Notes: generated by a model not told the origin, from the letters alone. A DNA stretch of 64,000 nt from Pannonibacter sp. XCT-53 (GCF_009915765.1 NZ_JAABLQ010000001.1:3038001-3102000), one strand, 5' to 3'; positions 16,599 to 25,625 are shown, counted from the stretch's first letter. Program-made: numbers and translations.

Positions 16599-17084
16599 TC
16601 AGATACCCGCCGCGAAATGCCAGGCGGACTTGACAAGGGCCAGAGCAATCGGGAGTTCGCTGGTGTCACGGGGCGCGAAAACGAGAACCGTGAACCGAGA
16701 GACGCCCGGCGCGCCGGCCAGATGGTGCGGAACAGCCCAGCCATGGCCGATGGCCTCACTGAGGATCGGCTCCGGGAGGACCATGTGCAAACTGTGGTCA
16801 GGGCCCGGATGCACATGCGCGAACTCGAGACCTAACAGAAAGGAGTCTGCCGGCTGCCCGCTGGGATGATCGAGAAAGAAGCCGACCGTCCCCATGGGCG
16901 CGCGCAGACTGCCGTCAATCCGCACCCCGGGCCAGCCTGACACTTCGCTGACAATTGCAAAAGTAAGCGGTCGGTCAGGCTGCTGGTCGAGCTGGGTCTG
17001 GGGATTGGAGAGCGTGTAGCGTGGCGGCGGTCCTTCCCTGAATGGGAGGGCTCGAGCCCCTGCTTTGTGGCGCAGACCTGTCAT
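16599..17084 (-). CDS. Luciferase-domain family protein (PF17648-like)
   Basis: 161 residues; AGGAG lies about seven bases before ATG 17084. The C-terminal two thirds follow the pattern of the small luciferase domain family: HVHPGPDHSLHMVLPEPILS, GWAVPHHLAG, then TVLVFAPRDTSELPIALALV. Despite the family name this says nothing about light production; molecular function is unknown. It is the first gene of the leftward operon that includes the hydrolase, the small membrane protein, the Tat-exported protein and the Ig-like protein. No signal peptide is present. Confidence 0.65.
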   Translation of the reverse strand: MTGLRHKAGARALPFREGPPPRYTLSNPQTQLDQQPDRPLTFAIVSEVSGWPGVRIDGSLRAPMGTVGFFLDHPSGQPADSFLLGLEFAHVHPGPDHSLHMVLPEPILSEAIGHGWAVPHHLAGAPGVSRFTVLVFAPRDTSELPIALALVKSAWHFAAGI

Positions 17085-17458
17085 GCCCGTCTCCTGAACT
17101 GATCAAAGCGGCCAAGGCGGAGACGGCCCGCACCTGTTTTCGGGTCCAGTCTCGAACTGCAGACCCGGATTCACCGGGGACATCACTGTCCGGAACAACA
17201 GGTCAAAGACTATCAGGACGCCGCCCCCTCGCCTTTCGCGATCCTGCTCCGGCTGTCCCGATCAGCGCCCGGACGTGCGTGAACTGACCGGCTTCGTCTT
17301 CGATCAGGCTTGCTGGCCCGCAGGGCGCATGACATCCCGGGAGGCTGGGAGACTGGTTTGGCGAAAAAAATGCGCGACCCTGTCGAAACGGCCCGTGTCG
17401 GCGTGTCATCCCGACAGAAGCCCCGTTCCGGCTGGCTTCCGATCTGCAGGAGAGATAC
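17085..17458. promoter_or_regulatory. Divergent promoter region, with candidate ECF42 -35 element
   Basis: 374 bases between the divergent luciferase-like gene and the membrane-protein gene of the DGPF/ECF module; it must hold both promoters. TGTCGA at 17381-17386 matches what I recall as the -35 motif of ECF42-dependent promoters, but I could not find an exact CGA/TC -10 at the usual spacing. A strong AGGAGAG ribosome-binding site precedes ATG 17459. Nothing else is evident. Confidence 0.35.
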
Positions 17459-17902
17459 ATGTCCGACGCATCCGCCTTCCCTCTCGCCTCCCGCCCCCGC
17501 CTGTGGACGCGCGCTACCGCCCTTGGCGGCATTGCCTGGAACCTGTTCGGCGCAATCCAGCTTGTCGGCTCCGTGACGGCGACACGGGACAGCCTCATGG
17601 CCTCCGGGCTGACCGCCGACCAGGCAACCGTGATGACCGGTTATCCGGCCTGGATGACCCTTGCCTTTGCCGCTGGCGTGACCGGAGGCCTGGCTGGCAG
17701 CGTGCTGCTGCTCCTGCGGCGACCCGAGGCGGCGGGCGTTCTCGCGCTCTCGCTTGCTGGCTACGTCGGTCTCTGGATCGGCGATGCCATCCACGGCGTC
17801 TTTGCCGAAATGGGCGCCCCGCAGATCATCATCCTGAGCCTGGTCGTGGCCATCGCCGGTGCGTTGCTGGCCGTTGCCTTGCGCCAGGACGCCACGTCGT
17901 GA
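17459..17902 (+). CDS. Four-helix membrane protein upstream of DGPF/ECF module
   Basis: 147 residues with an excellent AGGAGAG site before the ATG. Four hydrophobic segments are visible: LGGIAWNLFGAIQLVGSV, MTLAFAAGVTGGLAGSVLLL, AAGVLALSLAGYVGLWIGD and IIILSLVVAIAGALLAVAL. Conserved small-residue spacing and an IGDAIHGVF loop resemble a family of uncharacterised membrane proteins often found beside YCII/DGPF genes. It lies 40 bases upstream of the YCII gene on the same strand, so it is probably cotranscribed and regulated by the ECF42 sigma factor. Function unknown. Confidence 0.65.
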   Translation: MSDASAFPLASRPRLWTRATALGGIAWNLFGAIQLVGSVTATRDSLMASGLTADQATVMTGYPAWMTLAFAAGVTGGLAGSVLLLLRRPEAAGVLALSLAGYVGLWIGDAIHGVFAEMGAPQIIILSLVVAIAGALLAVALRQDATS

Positions 17903-17942
17903 CCCGGCATCATGCCTCGCTGAACAGGAAAGGACCCAAGCC

Positions 17943-18311
17943 ATGAAATTCATGCTCGCCTTCACCGAAACCGCAGACGACTTCGATCAGCGCAATGACC
18001 CCGCAACGGCTCCCGTCTACTGGGGCGGGTGGAGCTCCTTCATCGACGCTATGGCACAAGCCGGCGTGTTCGAGAGCGGCGCCGGACTGCAAGGCCCGCA
18101 TACGGCCAGCACGGTTCGCCTGCGCGACGGCAAGCGTCTGGTCGAGGATGGGCCCTTTGCCGACACCAAGGAGCAGCTGGCCGGCTTTGTCATCATCGAG
18201 GTCCCAGATCTGGATGCGGCTCTGGACTGGGCTGCGCGGGCCCCGTCGGCGCGAACTGCAAGCGTGGAGGTACGCCCCGTGCTGTCGCCCATGTCCGGCC
18301 CGGCAGCATGA
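17943..18311 (+). CDS. YCII-related DGPF-motif protein
   Basis: 122 residues. The DGPF motif is literal (VEDGPFADTKEQLAGFVIIE, residues ~61-80), within a ferredoxin-like YCII domain. DGPF proteins are the characteristic partners of ECF42 sigma factors. The ECF gene begins in an ATGA overlap with this stop codon, confirming the pairing. Their biochemical role is unknown; an enzyme or ligand-sensing role has been proposed for YCII domains. ATG 17943 follows a purine-rich AGGAAAGGA site about 10 bases upstream. Cytoplasmic. Confidence 0.85.
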   Translation: MKFMLAFTETADDFDQRNDPATAPVYWGGWSSFIDAMAQAGVFESGAGLQGPHTASTVRLRDGKRLVEDGPFADTKEQLAGFVIIEVPDLDAALDWAARAPSARTASVEVRPVLSPMSGPAA

Positions 18312-19555
18312 GCCAGCCGACGGATCCCGACGGCAGTCGCCGGGTCGCCGAACAGGCGGCCCGGACCAGCTATGGCCGCCTGATCGCGATCCTGTCGATG
18401 CGCCGGCGCGACATCGCGGCCGCCGAGGATGCCCTTTCGGAGGCCCTGATCGCGGCACTTCGGACCTGGCCACAGACCGGGGTTCCGACCAATCCGGACG
18501 CCTGGCTGCTGACTGCGGCGCGCAACCGGCAGAAGAACGAGGCGCGGGCGCGGTCGGTGAGACAGGCTGCCGAGCCCGAGCTCATGCAGCAGATCGAGCT
18601 GGCCGAGGAGACTGTACAGGCGAGCGACAGGCGCCTTGAGCTGATGTTCGTCTGCGCCCATCCGGCCATCGATCCGGCTGCGCGGGCCCCCTTGATGCTG
18701 CAAACCGTGCTTGGCATCGACGCGGCGACCATTGCCCGTGCCTTTCTGGTCGAGCCTGCGACAATGTCGCAACGTCTGGTGCGGGCCAAGGCGAGGATCC
18801 GCGATGCCGGGCTGCGCTTCGGCATTCCCGATCGGGCCGAGATGGCTGGACGGCTGGACGCCGTGCTCGATGCTATCTATGCAGCCTTCGGGCAGGGCTG
18901 GGACAGGCTTGATCTTCCAGACATGCCGGAGGCGTTGACCGGCGAGGCCATCTGGCTTGCCCGGCTGGTCGTGGAGATGCTGCCGCAGGAGCCGGAGGCA
19001 AAGGGACTTCTTGCCCTCATGCTCTACAGCAGCGCCCGGCGGCTCGCGCGCCGGGATGATGCAGGGCGCTTCGTGCCGCTTGACCGTCAGGACCCCCGGC
19101 TCTGGGACCGCACCCGGATCCTGGAAGCGGAAGCGCTCTTGACCGTTGCCTCGCGCGCCGGGCGTTTCGGGCGCTATCAGTGTGAAGCTGCCATCCAGTC
19201 CGTGCACGTGCAGCGTCCGCTGACCGGCCGGCTCAACCTGACCGCGCTGCTCAAGCTCTATGATCTTCTGGTGACCCATGCAGACAGCATCGGTGCCCGG
19301 ATCGGCAGGGCTGTTGTCCTTGCCGAGACCGGCGACATCGGCTCCGCGCGCGCCGAGCTCGACGACCTGCCGCAAGACAGGGTACGCCGGCACCAGCCTT
19401 GGTGGGTCGCGCGCAGCCAGGTCTCTCTGCTGGCAGGGGATATCGCAGATGCAATTGCCTGCCTCACCGAAGCCATCCGGCTAACCGAGCGCCCCGAGAT
19501 CAGGGATCACCTCTCGGACCGGCGCGAGACGCTGGTCAGGAGCCTCCCGGCCTAG
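18308..19555 (+). CDS. ECF42-type RNA polymerase sigma factor
   Basis: 415 residues. Residues ~15-75 form sigma region 2 (YGRLIAILSMRRRDIAAAED, then TNPDAWLLTAARNRQKNEAR), and ~110-165 form region 4 (LMFVCAHPAIDPAARAPLML, ATIARAFLVEPATMSQRLVR). A ~250-residue helical C-terminal extension (DUF6596/TPR-like, e.g. GLLALMLYSSARRLARRDD and PWWVARSQVSLLAGD) is typical of ECF42, which has no separate anti-sigma factor; activity is thought to depend on the extension. The start overlaps the DGPF gene by four bases. Probable targets include its own operon. Confidence 0.88.
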   Translation: MSQPTDPDGSRRVAEQAARTSYGRLIAILSMRRRDIAAAEDALSEALIAALRTWPQTGVPTNPDAWLLTAARNRQKNEARARSVRQAAEPELMQQIELAEETVQASDRRLELMFVCAHPAIDPAARAPLMLQTVLGIDAATIARAFLVEPATMSQRLVRAKARIRDAGLRFGIPDRAEMAGRLDAVLDAIYAAFGQGWDRLDLPDMPEALTGEAIWLARLVVEMLPQEPEAKGLLALMLYSSARRLARRDDAGRFVPLDRQDPRLWDRTRILEAEALLTVASRAGRFGRYQCEAAIQSVHVQRPLTGRLNLTALLKLYDLLVTHADSIGARIGRAVVLAETGDIGSARAELDDLPQDRVRRHQPWWVARSQVSLLAGDIADAIACLTEAIRLTERPEIRDHLSDRRETLVRSLPA

Positions 19556-19577
19556 CTTCGGAGCAGGCGCTGCCCCG

Positions 19578-20228
19578 TCACCCTGACCGAGGCGTTCGCG
19601 TGCCGGGGCGCGGGGGGGGATGCCGGAGCACCCGCAGCAGGGCCGCTGTGCCGAGGGCCGCCATGCCGAGCCGGGAGATTGCCATTTGCTCATCAAGCTG
19701 CACGGCCTCGATGAGAAGGCGCTGGAGAACCGGGTCGCGAAAGGCAACTGCCGGCGCCAGATCCAGGCTGGCCCGACCCGGCTCGTCGTCCAGGGTTCGC
19801 GCAAGCCGTTCGGCCGACACATGCAGATGAATGCCGCTTACCTGTCCGAGGGTCGCGCACCACCGGGAGGTCAGCCCGGGGGGCAGCAACACAAGGTCAC
19901 CCCGCCTCAGGGTGACTTGCCCGCACGGACGACCGTCGATCCAGACATCCATGGCGTGCCTTGCCGTCATCACCATGAAGATCACGAGGTCACCTGTGAC
20001 GACGGAGACCACTTCCGGGACCCGGCGCAGACGGGCCTGGAACATCGCCGCATAACCAAGGTCAGACAGGAGGGCCGGACCATGGACGGGCGGCGCCCCA
20101 TGGAAACAGGCCGCATCATAGGCGACCAGACCCGACTGCGCATGAAAGACGGCAGGGGGCGGTGACGGCCTGCCGCCGTCGCTGCGACGGGGCGACCGAG
20201 CGGAGCCACGGATCGGGGGCGCGCTCAT
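19578..20228 (-). CDS. AraC-type ligand-binding half without HTH (truncated regulator)
   Basis: 216 residues. Start ATG 20228 overlaps the upstream AraC gene's stop in an ATGA. From about residue 25 it has the N-terminal cupin-like AraC effector domain (VVTGDLVIFMVMTARHAMDV, GQVTLRRGDLVLLPPGLTSR), then the helical dimerisation part (VLQRLLIEAVQLDEQMAISR, GTAALLRVLRHPPPRPG). It stops where the two-HTH DNA-binding domain should start, and no HTH can be found in any frame before the ECF gene end at 19555. The layout parallels its upstream neighbour, so it looks like a duplicated and then truncated paralogue. It could heterodimerise with and modulate that neighbour, or be decaying. Confidence 0.6.
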   Translation of the reverse strand: MSAPPIRGSARSPRRSDGGRPSPPPAVFHAQSGLVAYDAACFHGAPPVHGPALLSDLGYAAMFQARLRRVPEVVSVVTGDLVIFMVMTARHAMDVWIDGRPCGQVTLRRGDLVLLPPGLTSRWCATLGQVSGIHLHVSAERLARTLDDEPGRASLDLAPAVAFRDPVLQRLLIEAVQLDEQMAISRLGMAALGTAALLRVLRHPPPRPGTRTPRSG

Positions 20229-21142
20229 GTCGCGCGTCCTGCCGGATCCTGACCCTGCTCGCGCAACCAGCGGGCCGGCGGCAGTCCGACACAGCGGCGG
20301 AACGTCTCGGTCATGTGCGACTGATTGCCGAAGCCGCAGTCCATGGCGATCTCGGCAAGGCTCTTTCGAGTGGTGAGAAGCCGCTCCTTCACCCGTTCGA
20401 TCCGGGCCTGCACGACCCACGCGTACGGGCTCATGCCGACTTCGGCCCGGAAGGCACGACTGAAGTGACTGGGCGACAGACCTATGCAACCGGCCAGATC
20501 CTCGATGCAGACCTCCCGGTCGAGATTCTCCTCGACATAGGCACGGACACGCCGCAGCCGTGCCGCCGTCATGGCCTGGCCGGACGTCGTGGCACCGTGC
20601 GGTCCGCCCAGCCGGTAACACGCAGCCACCGCCGCGAGAACAAGCCCCTGCAGTTTCAGCTGACGAAAGGCGCCCGCTCCGCGCAACTCGGCAGTAATCC
20701 GCGCGAACAGGTCGTCAAGCTCCGTCGCGCGGCAGTTGATCAGGGGGGTCAGTGGCGCGTTGCCAAGCTCTTCCATCCATTGTTCACGCAGCGACCGGGG
20801 CACATGGATATGCAGGCAGAGCGGCTGCCCGGTCGCACAATGCCAGCTGGTTGCCAGCCCCTCCGGGATCAACGTGAGGGTCCGCGAGTGGATCGTCCGG
20901 GCCGGAAGCGGGGGAGCGACCTGGCGATCGAGACGCGGCATGGTTTCCTGGAAATGGATGATCACGTCGCCGCCCTGACCCGGCGCCTCGACCTGCCGGA
21001 CGTGTTCCATCCGCGGGAACTCAAGCAAGTAAAGCCCACCGGAGAAAACCTCGCAGCGCTCGATATCGCGCGGGGGGGCGGAATAGCGGGCAAGGTCGAA
21101 GGTGGGCGTACCGATGCGAGCGGAGTAGGCGAGATCGGTCAT
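20225..21142 (-). CDS. AraC family transcriptional regulator
   Basis: 305 residues from ATG 21142 (MTDLAYSARIG); the frame is open further upstream but that part looks non-coding and no good ribosome-binding site is evident. N-terminal effector domain with GDVIIHFQETMPRLDRQ and TLTLIPEGLATSWHC; C-terminal double HTH with CIEDLAGCIGLSPSHFSRAF and KSLAEIAMDCGFGNQSHMTE then TFRRCVGLPPARW, the AraC/XylS signature. It overlaps its HTH-less paralogue by four bases. It is divergent from bchE with 478 bases between, so regulation of bchE is possible, although the FNR- and PpsR-like sites suggest other regulators there. Confidence 0.85.
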   Translation of the reverse strand: MTDLAYSARIGTPTFDLARYSAPPRDIERCEVFSGGLYLLEFPRMEHVRQVEAPGQGGDVIIHFQETMPRLDRQVAPPLPARTIHSRTLTLIPEGLATSWHCATGQPLCLHIHVPRSLREQWMEELGNAPLTPLINCRATELDDLFARITAELRGAGAFRQLKLQGLVLAAVAACYRLGGPHGATTSGQAMTAARLRRVRAYVEENLDREVCIEDLAGCIGLSPSHFSRAFRAEVGMSPYAWVVQARIERVKERLLTTRKSLAEIAMDCGFGNQSHMTETFRRCVGLPPARWLREQGQDPAGRAT

Positions 21143-21551
21143 GGTCTTGACCGACGCACCTGAACACCGGGCGAGCGCCGGCACGACCACAGGCGCGGCA
21201 AGCCCCCGTTCACGCCATGCGGCGGACTGGAGCGGCCCCGGACATGCAGCAGACGGACAGACGGCATGAGGCACTCCTTCGATCCGTGACGGACGGGCTG
21301 GCGGATGGGCAGGCAGGCACCCGGTCGTGGCGCTTGCGGACACGCGCAACAGCATCTAGGCGGCCTCAGGAGCCCGTCACCTGCGCGAGGCCAATGCCGG
21401 CGCAGGAATTCGACACGACGATGAGAACCTGACACCGGCCCGCTGCGCCTTGTCCTCGGGGGCAAAAGCTGCGGCCCCCCTCCGGACGGCAGGGCCTGCC
21501 GGGGGCGGGCGCCTCAGCGCGCAGCCGACAGCAGGGGCGCGCGCACCGCAG

Positions 21552-21565
21552 TTGATCTGCGTCAA
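21552..21565. promoter_or_regulatory. FNR/FixK-type box upstream of bchE
   Basis: TTGATCTGCGTCAA matches the FNR consensus TTGAT-N4-ATCAA at nine of ten fixed positions. Its centre (21558.5) would be at -41.5 for a transcription start near 21600, the classical class II activator position, and bchE starts translation at 21621. In Rhodobacter, FnrL is known to activate bchE under low oxygen. Confidence 0.65.
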
Positions 21566-21584
21566 TTTCAAATGACGCTTTAAC

Positions 21585-21602
21585 TGTCAATCTTGCTTGA
21601 CA
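21585..21602. promoter_or_regulatory. PpsR/CrtJ-type operator upstream of bchE
   Basis: TGTCAATCTTGCTTGACA fits TGT-N12-ACA exactly and is itself a perfect 6-6-6 inverted repeat. PpsR/CrtJ represses bch and crt promoters through such sites in purple bacteria. It lies in the inferred -10/start region, immediately before the bchE ribosome-binding site AGGGAGG, a good place for a repressor. Confidence 0.65.
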
Positions 21603-21620
21603 CTTTCAGGGAGGTTGGCC

Positions 21621-23285
21621 GTGAAGATTGTGCTGGTTCATCCCAATTACCATTCCGGCGGCGCGGAGATCGCCGGCACCTGGCCCCCGAGCTGGGCGCC
21701 CTATCTGGCCGGCCATGCCCGCTCCGCCGGGTTCGACGACATCACCTTCATCGACGCCATGACCGATGATCTCGACGACGAGGCGCTGGCCTTGCGCCTT
21801 GAGGCGCTGCAGCCCGATCTCGTCGGCGTCACGGCGATCACGCCCTCGATCTATGCAGCCGAGGCGGTGCTGGACACGGTCCGGCGGGTCTGCCCGGCGG
21901 CGGTCACGGTGCTGGGCGGGGTGCACGCCACCTTCATGTTCAAGCAGGTCCTGTCCGAGGCCCCCTGGATCGACGTGATCGTGCGCGGCGAGGGGGAGGA
22001 GATCTTCGTCGCGCTGCTGCGGACGGTGGCGGAAGGGCGCTGGCCACGGGATCGGGAGCAGATCAAGGGCATTGCCTATCTCGATGGCGACCGCATCGTG
22101 GCAACCCAGGCCGCAGCGACGGTGAAGAACCTCGATGCGATCGATCCGGACTGGGCGATCCTCGACTGGTCGAAGTATCTCTACACGCCCCTCGGCGTCC
22201 GGGTCGCCATCCCCAACATGGCCCGCGGCTGCCCCTTCACCTGCAGTTTCTGTTCGCAATGGAAGTTCTGGCGCGACTACCGGGTGCGCGATCCGAAGCG
22301 CGTTGCCGACGAAATCGAACGGCTGGTGAACGAGCACAATGTCGGCTTCTTCATCCTCGCGGACGAGGAACCCACGATCAACCGCAAGAAGTTCAAGGAG
22401 TTCTGCGAGGAGCTGATCGCCCGCGGCCTGCCGGACCGGGTCAAGTGGGGCATCAACACCCGCGTCACGGACATCATGCGGGACAAGGACCTGCTGCCGC
22501 TCTACCGCCGGGCCGGGCTCGTGCATGTCAGCCTGGGCACCGAGGCGGCCGCGCAGCTGAAGCTGGACCAGTTCAACAAGGAAACCCGGGTCGCCGACAA
22601 CAAGGAGGCAATCCGGCTGCTGCGCGAGGCGGACATCTTCACCGAGGCGCAGTTCATCGTCGGGCTGGACAACGAGACGGCGGAAACACTCGAGGAAACG
22701 TTCCAGATGGCGTGGGACTGGCAGCCCGACCTCGCCAACTGGTCGATGTACACGCCCTGGCCCTTCACCCCGCTCTATCAGGAGCTGCGCGACAAGGTCG
22801 AGGTCTTCGACTTCTCGAAGTACAATTTCGTCACGCCGATCATGGCGCCGGCCGCGATGACGCGCGGCGAGCTCCTCGACGGGGTGATGCGCAACTACCG
22901 GCGCTTCTACAGCCGCAAGGCGCTGTTCCACTATCCCTGGCGCGGACGGGGCTTCCGGCGGCGCTACCTGCTCGGATGTCTCTACGCCTTCCTCAAGGCG
23001 GGGTTCAACCGCACCTTCTATGACCTCGGCAAGGCCGGCTACTGGGGACCGCAGACAAAGAAGTCGGTCGACTTCCACTTCGACACCTCGCGCCAGATCG
23101 CGCCGGCGCAGATGGAAGACTGGGATGCGGCCGCCGACCGGTCGGCCCGCGCTGCCGAGCGGCGGGCTGCCGTGCGCGCGCAGGGCAAGGAACGGGCGGC
23201 AGAGCGCATGATGGCCTGCGGAGGCGGGCAGCAGCAGATGCCGGAGAGCCTGGCGCTGGAGGTCAACGGACCGTCCGAACCATGA
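21621..23285 (+). CDS. bchE: Anaerobic Mg-protoporphyrin IX monomethyl ester cyclase
   Basis: 554 residues from GTG 21621, chosen because AGGGAGG lies six bases upstream and the family starts with [19 protein letters not shown]. The B12-binding-like N-terminal domain (residues ~1-150) is followed by a radical-SAM domain with the CxxxCxxC cluster motif CPFTCSFC (Cys204, Cys208, Cys211) and near-invariant [11 protein letters not shown] and [14 protein letters not shown] blocks. BchE closes the isocyclic ring of bacteriochlorophyll without oxygen, using SAM, a 4Fe-4S cluster and cobalamin. Match to purple-bacterial BchE is nearly full length; only the last ~60 residues are divergent and Ala/Arg-rich. 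bchJ follows with a four-base overlap. Light/oxygen control is suggested by the upstream FNR- and PpsR-like boxes. No other bch gene is in this window. Confidence 0.92.
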   Translation: MKIVLVHPNYHSGGAEIAGTWPPSWAPYLAGHARSAGFDDITFIDAMTDDLDDEALALRLEALQPDLVGVTAITPSIYAAEAVLDTVRRVCPAAVTVLGGVHATFMFKQVLSEAPWIDVIVRGEGEEIFVALLRTVAEGRWPRDREQIKGIAYLDGDRIVATQAAATVKNLDAIDPDWAILDWSKYLYTPLGVRVAIPNMARGCPFTCSFCSQWKFWRDYRVRDPKRVADEIERLVNEHNVGFFILADEEPTINRKKFKEFCEELIARGLPDRVKWGINTRVTDIMRDKDLLPLYRRAGLVHVSLGTEAAAQLKLDQFNKETRVADNKEAIRLLREADIFTEAQFIVGLDNETAETLEETFQMAWDWQPDLANWSMYTPWPFTPLYQELRDKVEVFDFSKYNFVTPIMAPAAMTRGELLDGVMRNYRRFYSRKALFHYPWRGRGFRRRYLLGCLYAFLKAGFNRTFYDLGKAGYWGPQTKKSVDFHFDTSRQIAPAQMEDWDAAADRSARAAERRAAVRAQGKERAAERMMACGGGQQQMPESLALEVNGPSEP

Positions 23286-23839
23286 CGACACCGGTCGGCG
23301 GGCCGCTCATCGGGCCGAATGTCCTGATCCAGACGGCGGCGGCGCTGCGCGCCCAGGCCGGCGAGGCCCAGACCGCGCGCATCTTCGCCGGTGCCGGCCT
23401 CGCCCATCGCCTGGCCGACCCCCCTGGCGCCATGGTGCCGATGGGCGAGGCGCTGGCGCTGATGCGGAGCCTGGCGACCGGCCTTGCCCCGACGGCCGCG
23501 CTGTCCGTGGCCGAGGACAGCGGACGGCGCACCGGCGCCTATGTTGCGGCAAACCGGATCCCTGCCCTCGCCCGCAAGCTCCTGGGACTTCTTCCGGCTC
23601 CCCTTGCTGCCCGTCTGCTCGGCCGCGCCATCGTCGCCCATGCCTGGACCTTTGCCGGCGGCGCGCCGGTCATCTCCCGCTGGCGACGGGGGGCGATCCT
23701 GATCGAGATTGCCGACGAGGCCGATCCGTTGACCCGGGCCTGGCGTGCGGCCGTGCTGGCGCAGCTGTTCAGCCTGCTCGTGACCCCTGCCGCCCATGCC
23801 GAGGCCGCCGGCAGCACCTACACGGTCCATCTCGCCTGA
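23282..23839 (+). CDS. bchJ: BchJ, V4R-domain bacteriochlorophyll biosynthesis protein
   Basis: 185 residues; ATG overlaps the bchE stop. The pattern [20 protein letters not shown], then [20 protein letters not shown], then [20 protein letters not shown], and a V4R-like C-terminal half, fits BchJ. It was first described as a 4-vinyl reductase but is now thought to carry or channel Mg-protoporphyrin intermediates, since BciA/BciB are the real 8-vinyl reductases. The bchE-bchJ order is the same as in Rhodobacter. In that genus bchG and bchP follow; here they do not. Length is slightly short of the Rhodobacter proteins. Confidence 0.78.
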   Translation: MTTPVGGPLIGPNVLIQTAAALRAQAGEAQTARIFAGAGLAHRLADPPGAMVPMGEALALMRSLATGLAPTAALSVAEDSGRRTGAYVAANRIPALARKLLGLLPAPLAARLLGRAIVAHAWTFAGGAPVISRWRRGAILIEIADEADPLTRAWRAAVLAQLFSLLVTPAAHAEAAGSTYTVHLA

Positions 23840-23921
23840 CATCCTCGCCGGACATCCTCGCCTGACATCAGGGCATATGGACGCCGGACGCCTTTCGACC
23901 CGACCGGGAACGTGGCAGATC

Positions 23922-23942
23922 GTTCTACAAGAACGAACGTTC
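23922..23942. promoter_or_regulatory. Double palindrome upstream of icd
   Basis: GTTCTACAAGAAC (23922-23934) is a perfect 5-3-5 inverted repeat and is immediately followed by the palindrome GAACGTTC (23935-23942). It lies 78-98 bases before the isocitrate dehydrogenase start, next to an AT-rich stretch. It may be an operator; no regulator can be assigned. Confidence 0.4.
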
Positions 23943-24019
23943 ATATCTTTTAAATGTATTTTTATCGCCACGCGCGGCGCACTACATCGGGCTTGTCACG
24001 ATCCGAAAGGAACCAAGCC

Positions 24020-25549
24020 ATGCAGTCCAACGTTGCTCCCCTGATCGCCACCCCGGCTGCGAAGACCGGTGCGGACTATCACCCGGCAGCCTTGCCGGCG
24101 GCCCATATTCCGGTTGCCGCCGGCGACGGGATCGGTCCGGAGATCATGGAAGCCACCCTTGCCATCCTGAAGGCCGCTGATCCGGCGCTGACCTTCCATC
24201 CGGTCACCGTTGGCCTGAAGGCCTATGAGGCCGGCCTGATGGCGGGGATCGGCGAGGACACCTGGCAGGCGATTGCCGAGCACAAGATCATTCTCAAGGG
24301 CCCCATCACCACGCCCCAGGGCGGCGGCTACAAGTCGGTCAACGTCACCCTGCGCAAGACCCTCGGCCTTTACGCCAACCTCCGGCCCTGCGTGTCCTAT
24401 CACCCCTATGTCAGCGCGCTGCATCCGCGCATGGATGTGGTGATCGTGCGCGAGAACGAGGAAGACACCTATGCCGGCATCGAACACCGGCAGAGCCAGG
24501 AAGTGGTCCAGTGCCTCAAGCTGATCACGCGTCCGGGCTGCGAGCGGATCGTGCGCTACGCCTTCGACTACGCCCGTGCGAACGGGCGCAAGAAGGTCAC
24601 CTGCATGACCAAGGACAACATCATGAAGCTCACCGACGGCCTGTTCCACAAGGTCTTCGACGAGATCGCGGCCGAGTATCCCGACATCGCGACGAGCCAC
24701 ATGATCATCGACATCGGCACGGCCCGCATGGCCAGCCGCCCGACGGACTTCGACGTGGTGGTCACGCCGAACCTCTACGGAGACATCCTGTCCGACGTGG
24801 CTGCGGAAGTCGCCGGCTCCATCGGTCTGGCGGGCTCCTCCAACATCGGCCGCGACTGCGCGATGTTCGAGGCCGTGCACGGTTCGGCGCCGGACATCGC
24901 CGGCCAGGACATTGCCAATCCCTCGGGCCTGCTGTTGTCGGCCGTCATGATGCTGGTGCATCTCGGCCGCGCCAAGCCGGCGAGCGACATTCACAATGCC
25001 TGGCTCTGCGCCCTCGAGGAGGGGCTGCATACCGCCGACATCTACCGGCCGGGCGTAAGCCGCGAGAAGCTCGGCACCCGGGCCTTTGCCGAGGCGGTGA
25101 TCGCGCGTCTGGGCCGCACTCCGGTCAAGATGGCCGCAGTGACCTACCCCGACCGCAAGCCGGAGCCCCTGGTCCAGGCCGTTGCGACCGTTCCGGCCAA
25201 GCCGGCGGCAAAGAAGGAGCTGGCCGGCGTCGATGTGTTCCTGAACTGGGATGACCATGGCCGCGACCCGAACGTGCTGGGTCAGGCGCTTGCCGATCTG
25301 GCCGGGCCGCAGTTCCGCCTCGCCCTTGTCACCAACCGCGGGGTAAAGGTCTATCCGAACGGCAATCCGCAGACCCTGTGCACCGACCACTGGCGCTGCC
25401 GCTTCCCGGCTGCAGCCGGCCGTGTGGACGGCAAGGCCATTGCCGAACTGCTCCTGCGCATCGCAGATGCAGGCTTCGATGCGATCAAGACCGAAAACCT
25501 CTACACGTTCGACGGCGTGGCGGGCTACTCGCAGGCCCAGGGCGAATAA
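24020..25549 (+). CDS. NADP-type isocitrate dehydrogenase, Thermus-like long form
   Basis: 509 residues from ATG 24020 with AAAGGAACC upstream. The isocitrate/isopropylmalate dehydrogenase core has GDGIGPEIM, VIVRENEEDTYAGIEHRQSQ, KDNIMKLTDGLF, TPNLYGDILSDVAAEVAGS and HGSAPDIAGQDIANPSG. A C-terminal extension of ~120 residues (from VDVFLNWDDHGRDPNVLGQA) is typical of the Thermus/Rickettsia-type ICDH and absent from E. coli Icd. It decarboxylates isocitrate to 2-oxoglutarate in the TCA cycle; a tartrate or homoisocitrate substrate is less likely. It stands alone with its own leader and a terminator-like hairpin downstream. Alphaproteobacteria usually carry another ICDH elsewhere. Confidence 0.82.
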   Translation: MQSNVAPLIATPAAKTGADYHPAALPAAHIPVAAGDGIGPEIMEATLAILKAADPALTFHPVTVGLKAYEAGLMAGIGEDTWQAIAEHKIILKGPITTPQGGGYKSVNVTLRKTLGLYANLRPCVSYHPYVSALHPRMDVVIVRENEEDTYAGIEHRQSQEVVQCLKLITRPGCERIVRYAFDYARANGRKKVTCMTKDNIMKLTDGLFHKVFDEIAAEYPDIATSHMIIDIGTARMASRPTDFDVVVTPNLYGDILSDVAAEVAGSIGLAGSSNIGRDCAMFEAVHGSAPDIAGQDIANPSGLLLSAVMMLVHLGRAKPASDIHNAWLCALEEGLHTADIYRPGVSREKLGTRAFAEAVIARLGRTPVKMAAVTYPDRKPEPLVQAVATVPAKPAAKKELAGVDVFLNWDDHGRDPNVLGQALADLAGPQFRLALVTNRGVKVYPNGNPQTLCTDHWRCRFPAAAGRVDGKAIAELLLRIADAGFDAIKTENLYTFDGVAGYSQAQGE

Positions 25550-25625
25550 GACGCCACACGCCTCGACCCCTCCAGACCGGCCCCGACAGCCGGATCTGGC
25601 CGGGTCGGGCGACGGGATCCGATCC

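Noticed and set aside
17213..17965. 250-residue minus-strand frame in the DGPF region
   Set aside because: Opposite to the better supported membrane-protein gene and the divergent promoter; His/Arg/Gly-rich shadow composition.
21606..23291. 561-residue frame antisense to bchE
   Set aside because: High-GC codon shadow: the plus strand encodes an obvious BchE with conserved radical-SAM motifs.
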